Positions 35,160-46,227 of a stretch of 64,000 nt of DNA are shown piece by piece. The notes under the pieces are model-generated. The model saw only the letters and a list, made by a program, of their open reading frames with translations. It was not told where the DNA came from and did no database searches. Source of the stretch: an uncultured Pseudomonadales bacterium (GTDB lineage: Bacteria; Pseudomonadota; Gammaproteobacteria; Pseudomonadales; Azotimanducaceae); NCBI GenBank assembly GCA_958296295.1, contig OY282460.1, positions 3,704,291 through 3,768,290 of the forward strand. Direction: 5' to 3'. Numbering within the stretch: position 1 is the first letter of the stretch; the number at the start of each line of letters is the position of its first letter. The position numbers and the translations under genes were made by a program.

Positions 35160-35480
35160 ATGAGCGGCCAGCTCGTCGCGTGGTGCGTGATCGCGATAGC
35201 CGCCATCGGCGCCGCATGGCTGGTGTCCGTCGTCCTCCGGCGGCGACCGTTCTCGCGCTGGGTCGCGGCGGCCTTGGTGCTGGTGTGGACGGCAACCCCG
35301 TACCGGTTCGACGGCGAGCGCTTCGCGCCGGCGCTGGTGGTCTGGTTGTTTCGACTGCTGTTGGAAGACGGCGCCAATCCGCGCCCGCCGCTCGCGGCCC
35401 TGGTGTTGGCGACCATCGGTGTTCTCGTCGTCGGCCTGGTCATCGCCGGCGTTTCCTGGTTGCGCCGCCGCGCGCCCTGA
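35160..35480 (+). CDS. Small membrane protein of unknown function
   Basis: This 106-residue protein has three hydrophobic segments: VAWCVIAIAAIGAAWLVSVV near the N-terminus, ALVVWLFRLLL in the middle and ALVLATIGVLVVGLVIAG near the C-terminus, then an Arg-rich end. It begins immediately after the YcgN stop (TGAATG), so it is coupled. I do not recognise a family, though small membrane proteins downstream of ycgN are known. A hairpin repeat follows its stop. Confidence 0.65.
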   Translation: MSGQLVAWCVIAIAAIGAAWLVSVVLRRRPFSRWVAAALVLVWTATPYRFDGERFAPALVVWLFRLLLEDGANPRPPLAALVLATIGVLVVGLVIAGVSWLRRRAP

Positions 35481-35482
35481 CG

Positions 35483-35513
35483 GGCGCGTTGGCGGTTTGC
35501 TTCGCAAACTGCT
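35483..35513. repeat. 31-bp hairpin repeat, copy 1
   Basis: This unit contains GCGGTTTGC, a TTC loop and GCAAACTGC, forming a 9-bp stem with one G-T pair. A second copy at 37093-37123 differs by one base. It lies 3 bases after the membrane-protein stop and could act as a terminator or REP-like element, although there is no U tract. Confidence 0.75.
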
Positions 35514-35538
35514 GCGCTCGTGCGCCCTAGCGCGCCCT

Positions 35539-35547
35539 AACCCAACC
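35539..35547. repeat. Left 9-bp target-site duplication
   Basis: AACCCAACC directly abuts the left inverted repeat of the insertion sequence and is repeated exactly at 37084-37092. Confidence 0.85.
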
Positions 35548-35574
35548 GGGTGTGCGACGTTTTAGTGCGCGAGC
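35548..35574. repeat. Left terminal inverted repeat of the IS
   Basis: The 27 bases starting GGGTGTGCGACGTTTTAG are the exact reverse complement of 37057-37083. Confidence 0.9.
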
Positions 35575-35576
35575 CG

Positions 35577-36978
35577 TCAGGCGGCCATTGGCGGCGGTTT
35601 GCGCCGACGGCGCCAGAAGTCGTCGTACCGTTCGTCGCGGACGCACGAACGCAACGCCATGACGTCGTTCGCGCCGGCCCGGCTCCAGCGCATGCCGGAG
35701 CACTTCAGTCGCTCCCCGACCAGCGTCCGGCAGGAGCTTTCCACCATGCCCGAACCGATCAGCAGCCCCATCTCCCGGTACGCGGGGTAGCGCATCCGGC
35801 TCCGGTTGTTCTCCACGTATCCGACGCACTGGTCGGCGGTCTTGTCGCCGGCGTGCCGGCGCAGTTCCCGCAGCACGTCGTCCACGCGCCCTTCGGAGAG
35901 CGCCGCGCAGACCTTCTCCGACCACGCCCGGCACAGCTCCGTGCCGGCGCCGTACACCGAGCGCCCCACTTCCCAGAGCCGCTCCCTGGCGTGCCAGATG
36001 TCGACAATGCAAACGGCGTTCGGGAACAGTTCCGCGGCGGCGTTCCAGATCCACTTCGCGCCGTCGGCGACCACCACCTGCCGCTTCGCCGCCGCGAACC
36101 CGAACCGCTCCGCGGCCCGCCAGAGCCGCCGCGCGAACGCCGACGGCTCCGCGTCCACGTCCCTCGACGCCGCGCTGTCGATCGCCGCCGTGTGCCGCGC
36201 CGAACCCGCGTCGCGCTCCGGCAGGCCGGTCTTCGCGTTCCGCCGCTCCGCCGTGTGGAACACCGCCACCTTCGCCTCCCGCGTCTTCGACGGCCGGCCG
36301 TCCTCCGCCGTCCCCGCGTCCCGCCGCACCACCGGCACGCCGGTGCCGTCCGGGCTGCAGTACATCGTCTCCGCCGGCGCCTCGCGCAACGCCGGCGCCG
36401 CCTCGTCCCACGCCGTGATCTCCCGTCCGACCTGCTTCGCGGCCCGCTCCGCCCGCTTCGCCGTCGCCACGACGCCGGCCAGCCGGCCCAGGCGCGCCGC
36501 CGCCTTCCCGAGCTCGCGTCCGACGCCAGATCCGCCAGCGCCCACAGGACCGCCGGCGTTCCCCGCACGCCGTCCCGTCCCGCGATCCCCAGCGTCTCGT
36601 CCAGAACGTGCCGCCCGCCCTTCGAGCACCCGCACGTCCAGTAGCCGCGCCGGAGCCGCAGCGGGCCGAACAGCGACAGCGGCGCCGTCGAACGGGTGCC
36701 GCGCCGAATCATCGCGGAGCCGCAAGCCCCGCACGCCGGCGCCCCGGACTCCGCGTCCAGCGCCGACAGACCCTCCGAAACCGCCGCCGCCGCGCCGCCA
36801 AGCAGAGCGCCCCGCAGGTCCAGCTCGAACTCCCGGAACCCCCGCCCGCCGCCCAGAACCTCCCGGCAAAGCTCCCGGAACTCCGGCGACGACGCCAGCA
36901 TGCGGAGAACCTTCTCCCCGGAAAAGCCCACGCCTTCTTGCGCTCCAGCGCGTCCCGCGCCAACATGCCTTCCGTCAT
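35577..36978 (-). pseudogene. Frameshifted ISKra4-family transposase
   Basis: Three reading frames together give one transposase. The ATG at 36978 starts MTEGMLARDALERKKAW; the frame changes near 36925 into EKVLRMLASSPEFRELC and a zinc-ribbon segment CGACGSAMIRRGTRS, then CGCSKGGRHVLDETLGIAG. A further one-base change near 36521 (where LADLAS meets GRELGKAAARLG) leads into the catalytic part: DGTGVPVVRRD, VVVADGAKWIWNAAAELFP, IVDIWHARERLWEVG and the C-terminal RYPAYREMGLLIGSGMVES. These are ISKra4 signatures with probable Asp/Asp/Glu residues. Programmed frameshifting is possible but two shifts argue for an inactive gene. Confidence 0.8.
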
Positions 36979-37056
36979 CGCGATTCCCTTCGCTGTGGTG
37001 GTTGACACCCTCAGCGTAACCGGGAATCGCGATGACCCTCCGAACCCCCGCGGCCC

Positions 37057-37083
37057 GCTCGCGCACTAAAACGTCGCACACCC
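37057..37083. repeat. Right terminal inverted repeat of the IS
   Basis: The 27 bases ending AAAACGTCGCACACCC pair exactly with the left repeat at 35548-35574. Confidence 0.9.
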
Positions 37084-37092
37084 AACCCAACC
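37084..37092. repeat. Right 9-bp target-site duplication
   Basis: AACCCAACC directly follows the right inverted repeat and matches 35539-35547 exactly. Confidence 0.85.
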
Positions 37093-37123
37093 GGCGCGTT
37101 GGCGGTTTGCTTTGCAAACTGCT
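37093..37123. repeat. 31-bp hairpin repeat, copy 2
   Basis: This is the second copy of the unit at 35483-35513, with TTT instead of TTC in the loop. It overlaps the stop codon of the LLM oxidoreductase gene and begins right at the IS target duplication. Confidence 0.75.
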
Positions 37124-38141
37124 AGGAGGCTGCGCCGTCTTCCCCCAGCCCGAACTCGCGGGCGAGCAGCTCGTAGGACCGCAGCCGGTCCTCGAACGAT
37201 GGCGTGATGGTGAGGACGATAACCTCGTCGGCGCCGGACTCCGCCACCAAGGCTTCAATGCCCGCCTTCACCTGCGCCGGCGTGCCGACGATCTGGCGGG
37301 AGCGACGGCTGCGCATGTGTTCCAGCTGCTCGTCCGTGAACGGATGGGCCACGGCCTCCTCCAGCGTGGGCGGCGGCCCGCGCACGCCGCGGTCGCGGCG
37401 GATTCTCGCGAGTTCGCGCAGCCGCAGAAACGCATCGGCGCGCTCGGCGTCCTCCGCGGCGATGGCGAACACGCCGATGGACGAGTACGGGGCGCGCAGG
37501 TGTTCCGGCGCGAACGCCTCCCGATATTGCTTGAGCGCTTGCACGGCCGGTTCCGGCGCGATGAAGTGCGCGTGCGAGTACGGCAGGCCGAACCGGGCCG
37601 CGTACATGGCGCTGTCGAAGCTGGAACCGAGCATCCACACTTCGGGCGCGGTGGTTGCCAGCGGCGTCGCCTTGAGGCCTTGGAACGCTTCGGTGAGCGG
37701 CGGCCGGCCGGAGACGAACGCCACCATGTCCTTCACCTTGGCCGGGTAGTATTCGATGCCGAGCGGATTGCCGTAGGCCAGCGCCGCTGCGGTCAGGCCG
37801 TCGCTGCCGGGCGCCCGGCCGACGCCCAAGTCGATGCGCCCGGGAAACAGCACTTCCAGCATACGGAAGTTCTCGGCCACCTTGTAAGGCGAGTAGTGCG
37901 AGAGCATCACCCCGCCGGAACCAACCCGCATGCGCTTCGTCTCCCCGGCGAGCCGGGTGATGAGGATTTCCGGCGAGGAACTCGCGAGCCGGTCGCTGGC
38001 GTGATGCTCGGCGACCCAGTAGCGCCGATAGCCGAGCGCGTCGCAACGTTTCGCCAACGCGGTGCTGTGCGCGATGGCGTCGGCGGCGCTCTCGCCCAAG
38101 CCGATGGGCGATTGATCAAGCACGCCGAGCGGTATGGACAC
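37122..38141 (-). CDS. LLM class flavin-dependent oxidoreductase
   Basis: The 339-residue protein belongs to the bacterial luciferase-like monooxygenase class. The N-terminal SIPLGVLDQSPIG, GYRRYWVAEHHASDRLASSS with the conserved H-H, and FPGRIDLGVGRAPGSD match the single-component luxA-like group (YhbW type). The GTG at 38141 is chosen because homology starts there. The substrate is unknown; members act with reduced FMN or F420. The stop is embedded in hairpin repeat copy 2. No partner gene is apparent. Confidence 0.9.
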   Translation of the reverse strand: MSIPLGVLDQSPIGLGESAADAIAHSTALAKRCDALGYRRYWVAEHHASDRLASSSPEILITRLAGETKRMRVGSGGVMLSHYSPYKVAENFRMLEVLFPGRIDLGVGRAPGSDGLTAAALAYGNPLGIEYYPAKVKDMVAFVSGRPPLTEAFQGLKATPLATTAPEVWMLGSSFDSAMYAARFGLPYSHAHFIAPEPAVQALKQYREAFAPEHLRAPYSSIGVFAIAAEDAERADAFLRLRELARIRRDRGVRGPPPTLEEAVAHPFTDEQLEHMRSRRSRQIVGTPAQVKAGIEALVAESGADEVIVLTITPSFEDRLRSYELLAREFGLGEDGAAS

Positions 38142-38235
38142 GCCTACCGGTACCGCGAAGTCGCCAAGATCACTTGCCGCACGCACTCCCGGCCCGTGGC
38201 GCTTGCGCGCACGGCCACGCGGGTTGGGCAGCGGA

Positions 38236-38862
38236 TCAGCGCCGGCACCTCCGAAGCTGTCTCGCGTAGCTTTCGGCGCGACGGGCCACCCGCGCCGCGG
38301 CATCCTTCAACCACGCGTTGCTCTTCCACACGCCACGCTGGTAGCCGCCGATGCCGGAGTAGTACGCCAAGTATTGGCTGCGGGCATCGGACATGGCGAT
38401 GCCGGCGCGCTGGTGGGCGGTGTGCAAGTACCATCCCACGAAGTCTACGGCGTCCGCGAACCTGTCGCGCTTGGCGCGGCGATTGCCCGTGCCCCGCTGG
38501 TAGTCCTTCCAAGCGGCGTCCGTGGCCTGGGCGAAGCCGTAGGCCGAGGATTCCCTCGCGAAGCGCGGGATCACGCCGAGCAGCTTCTTGCGCGGCGGCT
38601 TGGCGTCGTGGCGGTAGCTCGACTCCTTTTGCATCACCGCCATCATCACGGCGATGGGCGCGCGCCAGCGCCGCTCGGCGTCCTTGGCCGCGCGGTGCCA
38701 GCGCGGTCGTTCCTCGAACACGGCGCACAGATCGTCCGGCTTCGCCGGCGGGGCGGAAGCGCAACCGGCCAAGCCGAGGGCCGCCACCGCCACAGCCGCG
38801 CCGGCCAGCACGCGCGTTCGCGCACCGCCGCCACACGACCCCGTCGCCCGTTCCCGTTCCAT
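38236..38862 (-). CDS. Lytic transglycosylase (SLT domain) lipoprotein
   Basis: The 208-residue protein has a lipoprotein signal: a basic start, the hydrophobic run LAGAAVAVAALG and the lipobox LAGC (Cys about residue 34). The mature part is an SLT/EmtA-like domain with catalytic Glu in VMQKESSYRHDA, then SSAYGFAQATDAAWKDY and YSGIGGYQRGVW. It should cleave peptidoglycan glycan strands while anchored in the outer membrane. The ATG at 38862 lies 56 bases after the ligA stop on the same strand. Confidence 0.88.
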   Translation of the reverse strand: MERERATGSCGGGARTRVLAGAAVAVAALGLAGCASAPPAKPDDLCAVFEERPRWHRAAKDAERRWRAPIAVMMAVMQKESSYRHDAKPPRKKLLGVIPRFARESSAYGFAQATDAAWKDYQRGTGNRRAKRDRFADAVDFVGWYLHTAHQRAGIAMSDARSQYLAYYSGIGGYQRGVWKSNAWLKDAAARVARRAESYARQLRRCRR

Positions 38863-38918
38863 ATCGCACCCGCCTTTCGCCACTCTCTTCACTTGCCCTT
38901 TTCTCTTCACTTGCCCTT

Positions 38919-41012
<2,094 letters not shown>

Positions 41013-41026
41013 TCAGGTGGTCGGTG

Positions 41027-41857
41027 CTAGGCGCGCAGATTGACGCGCTTGAAATCGCGGATGCGTTGGCGGCAGTGCTCCACGGTCTGGCCGCTAAGGT
41101 CGTTCGTTTGTTCGTCCTTCAGATCGCCGCCCAAGGTGCCCGCCACGTTCTGCGCCACATCGAGCATGTCCTCGAATGCCGGCATCGGATCGAGCAACGC
41201 GCCGAGGCGCAGCAGGAACACCAGCCGGGGAGTCGCCAGCGAATCCGCATCCGACAAGTCGAACGTGCCGGGCTCCACGCCGTTGGCCACTGTGAACCGC
41301 TGCTGGCGGGTGTTGGGATCCAGCTTGTGGAACACGTTTTCGGAATAGGTCAGCTCGTTGTCCGTCAAGGCGCGCAGCAGTTCCTGGCCGTTGAACGTGC
41401 CGGACTTGGCCAAGATCCAAATCACGATGACATCGCCCATGTCGTCCGGCGGGCCGTGCTTGTCAGACCATGTCGGTGACGCGTAGGCGTCTCGCCCGTT
41501 TTGGTAATCCCGATCGCCGCGCGGAACCGTGGGCTCGGTGCGCCGGCCGGCGACCGGAATGCGGCGGCCATGACGAACGGCCTCCGGCTGGGGGCCGGCG
41601 GTTTGCAATCCCTCGTCGCCACCGGCCGGAATGTCGATCCCCGCGCCCTGATCGCGGTAGTCGTCCTGGACGTCCGCACCGGTCTCGGCATCGAATTCCA
41701 TGCTCATTTGCTCGGCCGGCGGGCGGTCCAACGTTTGGCCGCGAGACCGTCGCGCCAAGCGGCCGCGCAGGTTGATCCACAAGCCGTGCAGCACGACCAA
41801 TGCGATCAACGCGCCACCACCCCAAAGGATGTACTGCGTGTATTCCGTAATGTTCAT
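41027..41857 (-). CDS. zipA: Cell division protein ZipA
   Basis: ZipA anchors FtsZ rings to the inner membrane. The 276-residue protein has an N-terminal membrane segment (YILWGGGALIALVVLHGLWI), a basic/charged region, a flexible Gly/Pro/Gln-containing linker and a C-terminal FtsZ-binding domain starting near VIVIWILAKSG, with FNGQELLRALTDNELTYSE and LRLGALLDPMPAFEDML typical of ZipA. The ATG at 41857 has GGAGGC upstream. It lies between smc and ligA. Confidence 0.92.
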   Translation of the reverse strand: MNITEYTQYILWGGGALIALVVLHGLWINLRGRLARRSRGQTLDRPPAEQMSMEFDAETGADVQDDYRDQGAGIDIPAGGDEGLQTAGPQPEAVRHGRRIPVAGRRTEPTVPRGDRDYQNGRDAYASPTWSDKHGPPDDMGDVIVIWILAKSGTFNGQELLRALTDNELTYSENVFHKLDPNTRQQRFTVANGVEPGTFDLSDADSLATPRLVFLLRLGALLDPMPAFEDMLDVAQNVAGTLGGDLKDEQTNDLSGQTVEHCRQRIRDFKRVNLRA

Positions 41858-41897
41858 CACTACGAGCCTCCCTGTCTCGCCCTGCGCATTCTTGCGC

Positions 41898-44800
41898 TCA
41901 GCCCGCCGCGGCCATGCTGGCCGCCTGCTCCACATCCACGGACACCAATCTTGAAACGCCCGCCTCCTGCATGGTAACGCCAAGCAGGTGATCGGCCATC
42001 TCCATCGTTTGCTTGTTGTGCGTGATCAACACGAACTGCACGTCGGCGGAAAGTTCCCGAATGAGGTCAGCGAACCGGCCGACGTTGGTGTCGTCGAGCG
42101 GCGCGTCCACTTCGTCGAGCATGCACACGGGGCTTGGGTTCATCTGGAAAATCGAGAAGATGAGCGCCACCGCGGTCATCGCCTTTTCGCCACCCGACAA
42201 CAGATGGATGCTGGTGTTGCGCTTGCCCGGCGGTTGCGCCATCAGCGTCACGCCGGTGTCCAGCCAATCCTCGCCGGTCAGCTGCAAGGAAGCGCGACCG
42301 CCGCCGAAGAACTTCGGAAAGAGCGCCTGCAGATGCCTGTTCACCTGATTGAAGGTGTCCTTGAACCGCGCCCGCGTCACGCGGTCGATGCGGCCGATGG
42401 CGCCTCGCAGGGTGGCGAGGGCCTGTTCCAGATCCTCGTGCTGGCTGTCCAGATAGCGCTTCCGCTCGGATTGCGTTTCGTACTCGTCAATGGCGGCGAG
42501 GTTGATCGGCCCAAGCCGGGCGATGCGGGCGCCGAGCCCCGAGAGGATCTCCTGCCACTTCGCCTCGTCCGGCGCGACGCCGTCGGCCGTCTGGGCTTGG
42601 TAGCCGGCGCGGGCCTCCTCCAAGTCGATGCCGGTCTCGTCGAGCTGGGCGCGCAGGTGGTCGCGTTTCTCGCGCAGGCGCCCGTGCTCCACGCGGGCCG
42701 CCTCCAAGCGAGAGCGGATGGCGTCCGCCTCGCGCTCGCTTTCGGTGCGGGCGGCAAGCGCTTTCGCCATCTCGGTGTTGATGGCCTCCAGCCGTTCCCG
42801 CAGCCGCTCAAGGCGCTTCTCCACGTCCGCGCGTTCCGAGAGCCTCGCTTGCAGTTGGACGCGCCGCTCCGGGGCCGCGGTGTCGATTTCAGCGATGGCC
42901 TTGCGTTGCTCCTGCATTCGGGCGCCGAGTTCGCGCTGTTGCTCCAGCAGCCGCCCATGCGCGGCTTCCACTTCCGCCAGGGACGCCGCCAAGGTCTGCG
43001 ACTGGGCGTTCTTTCGGTGGTATTCGTCGCGCGCTTCGCGGGCCTCTCGTCGGGCCGCCTCCAACGCCTCGGTGTGCTGCTCGCCGACGGCGCGCACCGC
43101 CTCGCCGCTGGCGGACAGTTGCTCGGCCTCGGCGGCGAGCTCGGCAAGCCGCTCGCCGGCCGCGGTAGCCGCCTTTGCCTGCGCGTCGATACGCGCTTCC
43201 AGATCGCGCCGCTCGGCCGCGTTGCGGCGCTGGCGCGCTTGGGCTTCTTCCTGGCGGACGCGCCGAACATCGTGGGCGTTTTTCACCCGCGCCAGTTCCG
43301 CCGCGGCCTCGCCGTGGCGCGAGCGCAAGGTCTCGCGTTGCTGTTCCAACTCCAAGACCGCTTGCCGGGCCGCCTCGGCGAGCGCGGTCTTACGGTTCAG
43401 ATCCGCTTGCGCCTCGGCCACCTTGCCGACGAGCGCCTCCAGCTCCCCGGCGCGACGGAGCACGCCTTGCTCCTCCAGCCCTTCATCCACCCGTACCCAA
43501 TCCACGCCAAGCCAAACGCCTTCGCGGGTGATGACGCTTTCGCCGGGCGCCAGGCGCGCCCGCGCGGTCATGGCCGCGGCCAGGGAATCCGCCGCGTACA
43601 CCCCGGCGAGGAGCGAGCCGGCATCGCCGACCACCAAGCCGGCCAGCGGCGGACAGGATGGAGCCGGGGGCGTTCCTCCGCCGGCGTCGCCCCCGGCGCG
43701 CGGCAAAACCAGCGTTGCGCGGCCGGCCCCGTTGGCCGCGCCCGCCAATGCGGCAATTCCCTTGCCGAAAGCCTCTTCCTCGTCGACCAGGACGGCCTGC
43801 ACATCGTCGCGCAACACCGTCTCCACCGCCCGCTCCCAGCCCGGCTGCGCGGCGAGGTTCTCGCCCAGCCGCGGGGCGTCCGTCAACCCCGCCGATTCAA
43901 GCCATTCGCTGGCGCAATCGGCGGTTGCGGCGCGTCCCAACGCCGCTTCCTGCGCGGCGGCGAGGGCGGCGCGCCGCCCTTCCCGGCGCAAGCGCTCTTC
44001 CCGGGCGTGTTCGAGCGCGGCCTCGCCCTCGGCGCGATGCCGTTTCGCGGCCTCGAGCGCTTCGGTGTTGGTTTGCACGGCGCCGGCCAAGGTGCTGAGT
44101 TGGCGCACGGTTTGGCCGATGGCGCGCGCCAGTTCGGCCAGCTCGGCGTCTTCCTCCGGTTCGGGCTCCGCGGCCGTTTTCGCCAAGCGCGAACGCAGAT
44201 CCGCCAACACTTGCTCGCCGTACTCGGCGCGGCTGCGCTGAACGCGCGCCTCGCTGTCGTTCTCGTTGACGCGGCGGCTGTGCGCTTCCCGCTCGGTTTG
44301 CCGGGCGCGGTCCTGGCGCTCCAGATCGGCCAAGTGTTGCGCGGCAGCGGCGTCCCGCGTCTGGCTGGCGCCGAGCGCTGGGCGCGCCGCCTCCAATTGG
44401 CCGCGCAGCGACGCCACGCGCTCGGTGTCCCCCGCCAGCTGGGCTTCGATTTCGCGTTGTCGGCCTTCCAGCACCCGGCCTTCGCGCGCCAGCTCGTCTT
44501 TGCGCTTGCGGTCGAAGTCGATGGCTTGCTCCAACTTGGAAACGGCGGCGGCGCGGTCGTAGGACTGGGCTTGAGCGTCGCTCACGGCGTCCGTCGCTCT
44601 CGCGTGGGCGGCGCGGTTGCGCTCCAACGCGGTGTCTATCGCTTGGCGCGCGCTCTGCGCCTCGGCGTGCTCCACCTCCAACTTGGTGGCGGCGGCGGCT
44701 TGCGCTTGCAACGCCTCCTGCAAGGCCGTAAGCCGGATGGCATGGAGTTGCGCGGTGCGTTGGCGTTCCTCGGCTTTCAGTTCGCGGTAGCGTTCCGCGG

Positions 44801-45455
44801 CCCGCGCTTGGCGTTTCAAGTGCGCCAACTGGCGGGCGAGCTCCTCGCGGACATCGTGCAAGCGGGTGAGGTTTTCCACCGTGTGGGCGATGCGATTGCT
44901 CGTCTCGCGCCGCCGTTCCTTGTACTTGGTGACGCCGGCCGCTTCTTCGAGGTAGCCGCGCAACTCGTCGGGCTTGGCGTCCGCCAGTTCCGAGATCATC
45001 CCTTGTTCAATGATCGAATAGCTGCGCGGCCCGAAGCCCGTGCCCAGAAAGACGTCCGCGATGTCGCGCCGGCGGCAACGGCTGCCGTTCAAGTAGTAGG
45101 TGGACTGCGAGTCGCGGGCAACCTCGCGGCGGATGGCGATCTCCGCGTAGTTGGCGAGTTTGCCCTCCACCAACGAGCCGCCGACGCGCCCGGCGCGATT
45201 GTCGAAAATCAGTTCGATGGAGGCGAGCGAAGCGGGGGAGCGTACGGACGAGCCGTTGAAGATGACGTCGGTCAGCGACTCGCCGCGCAGCTGCCGGGCG
45301 GAGCTTTCGCCCATGACCCAGCGCACCGCGTCGATGATGTTGGACTTGCCGCAGCCGTTGGGGCCGACAACGGCGCAACGGTTGCCGGGCAGCAACACCG
45401 TCGTGGGGTCGACGAAGGATTTGAAACCCGCGAGCTTGACTTCCTTAAGACGCAT
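41898..45455 (-). CDS. smc: Chromosome segregation ATPase SMC
   Basis: SMC dimers organise and segregate the chromosome. The 1185-residue protein has the N-terminal ATPase half with Walker A GPNGCGKSN (31-39), long Glu/Arg/Ala-rich coiled coils, a hinge near residues 520-650, and the C-terminal half with signature HLLSGGEKAMTAVAL and Walker B CMLDEVDAPLDDTN. The ATG at 45455 (MRLKEVKLAGFKSF) is the family start; the frame upstream stays open to 46136 only as the shadow of the lipoprotein gene. It heads smc-zipA-ligA. Confidence 0.96.
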   Translation of the reverse strand: MRLKEVKLAGFKSFVDPTTVLLPGNRCAVVGPNGCGKSNIIDAVRWVMGESSARQLRGESLTDVIFNGSSVRSPASLASIELIFDNRAGRVGGSLVEGKLANYAEIAIRREVARDSQSTYYLNGSRCRRRDIADVFLGTGFGPRSYSIIEQGMISELADAKPDELRGYLEEAAGVTKYKERRRETSNRIAHTVENLTRLHDVREELARQLAHLKRQARAAERYRELKAEERQRTAQLHAIRLTALQEALQAQAAAATKLEVEHAEAQSARQAIDTALERNRAAHARATDAVSDAQAQSYDRAAAVSKLEQAIDFDRKRKDELAREGRVLEGRQREIEAQLAGDTERVASLRGQLEAARPALGASQTRDAAAAQHLADLERQDRARQTEREAHSRRVNENDSEARVQRSRAEYGEQVLADLRSRLAKTAAEPEPEEDAELAELARAIGQTVRQLSTLAGAVQTNTEALEAAKRHRAEGEAALEHAREERLRREGRRAALAAAQEAALGRAATADCASEWLESAGLTDAPRLGENLAAQPGWERAVETVLRDDVQAVLVDEEEAFGKGIAALAGAANGAGRATLVLPRAGGDAGGGTPPAPSCPPLAGLVVGDAGSLLAGVYAADSLAAAMTARARLAPGESVITREGVWLGVDWVRVDEGLEEQGVLRRAGELEALVGKVAEAQADLNRKTALAEAARQAVLELEQQRETLRSRHGEAAAELARVKNAHDVRRVRQEEAQARQRRNAAERRDLEARIDAQAKAATAAGERLAELAAEAEQLSASGEAVRAVGEQHTEALEAARREAREARDEYHRKNAQSQTLAASLAEVEAAHGRLLEQQRELGARMQEQRKAIAEIDTAAPERRVQLQARLSERADVEKRLERLRERLEAINTEMAKALAARTESEREADAIRSRLEAARVEHGRLREKRDHLRAQLDETGIDLEEARAGYQAQTADGVAPDEAKWQEILSGLGARIARLGPINLAAIDEYETQSERKRYLDSQHEDLEQALATLRGAIGRIDRVTRARFKDTFNQVNRHLQALFPKFFGGGRASLQLTGEDWLDTGVTLMAQPPGKRNTSIHLLSGGEKAMTAVALIFSIFQMNPSPVCMLDEVDAPLDDTNVGRFADLIRELSADVQFVLITHNKQTMEMADHLLGVTMQEAGVSRLVSVDVEQAASMAAAG

Positions 45456-45633
45456 GTTGCAACCGACTATCCATGTCGTTGCGGCGAGTGTAGCGAATTT
45501 CGGCGCCGGGTGGAACCAAAAAAAACCTGGCAAACCTGGCGAGTCTACGAGCGTCAGGGGCAATCCCTTAGCCAAGCGTAAAGCGCCGGCGGCAGGGCGA
45601 GCGGTTTGACATCCGCGCCGATCTTTGGTTTGG

Positions 45634-45646
45634 TGCAAGCGTTGCA
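45634..45646. promoter_or_regulatory. Palindrome TGCAAGCGTTGCA upstream of the first lipoprotein
   Basis: A 13-base palindrome with 5-bp arms lies 17 bases before the ATG, between the divergent smc and lipoprotein starts. It might be an operator; the matching site at the second lipoprotein keeps only GCAAGCG. Confidence 0.3.
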
Positions 45647-45662
45647 ACGACGAGGCATCGTC

Positions 45663-46097
45663 ATGGTTGTGTTGTCTCCCCGCCAAGGGCACCGGCGCAC
45701 GCCATCGTGGGCGATATCCGTTCTGCTGTCCCTTTCGTTGGTCGCCGCCGGCTGCACCACCATGAAACCGCTTGACATGTCCTCGGACGAGTTGCGCGTG
45801 GCGATCCGCGCCGGCGAAATCGGCCAGCCAGGGCAACAGATGATGGCCGTCACGGCGGATGGCGAACGCCACGCTTTCGCATTCCAAGGCGTCGACACCA
45901 CGCAGGATGTCGTTCGCGGGGAAGGCAAAGCCGGCGAAGCGGTCGCGGTGCCCATCGGGGACATCGTCGCGCTGCGGATGCCGGGCGTGAAAGGCTTGCC
46001 AACCGCGTTGCTGATCGCGGCGGCCACTTATGCCATCGCTGTCGTGATAGGGGCCTCGATGGGAGAGGAGCTCTACGATATTTTCGGCGGCGGGTGA
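45663..46097 (+). CDS. Uncharacterised lipoprotein, first of a tandem pair
   Basis: The 144-residue protein has a lipoprotein signal (hydrophobic ISVLLSLSLVAAGC; lipobox VAAGC) and a mature domain starting MKPLDMSSDELRVAIRAGE, then VTADGERHAFAFQGVD, a segment that reads like small lipoproteins with a beta-rich domain binding some ligand, and a C-terminal hydrophobic segment (ALLIAAATYAIAVVIGASMG). No function is known to me. The ATG at 45663 is preferred on signal-peptide layout. The next gene is a clear paralogue. Confidence 0.78.
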   Translation: MVVLSPRQGHRRTPSWAISVLLSLSLVAAGCTTMKPLDMSSDELRVAIRAGEIGQPGQQMMAVTADGERHAFAFQGVDTTQDVVRGEGKAGEAVAVPIGDIVALRMPGVKGLPTALLIAAATYAIAVVIGASMGEELYDIFGGG

Positions 46098-46227
46098 GCC
46101 GCCCATAGCCTGACAGCTAGCGCACCAAGGTCGCAAACCGGAGTCGTTTCAGAGTCGCTGGCCCTTGACAGGCGCGCTTGGAATCTGGCCTAGTGGCAAG
46201 CGCCCCGACAATCTTGGAGGAATCGCC

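Larger units (their letters stand above)
35548..37083 (-). mobile_element. ISKra4-family insertion sequence, 1536 bp
   Basis: The element is bounded by perfect 27-bp inverted repeats (outer GGGTGTGCGACG) and a 9-bp target duplication, so both ends are precisely known. It carries one ISKra4-like transposase on the minus strand that is broken by frame changes. Intact ends with a perfect duplication suggest a fairly recent insertion; the broken transposase suggests it now depends on another copy. It inserted between two hairpin repeats next to the LLM oxidoreductase. Confidence 0.88.

Noticed and set aside
35759-37258. Long minus-strand frame running from the LLM gene through the IS
   Set aside because: Only its central part is transposase; the ends are out-of-frame shadows of neighbouring sequence and high GC keeps them open.
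45456-46136. Long open extension upstream of smc on the minus strand
   Set aside because: It is the reverse shadow of the first lipoprotein gene and shows no SMC sequence; smc starts at 45455.
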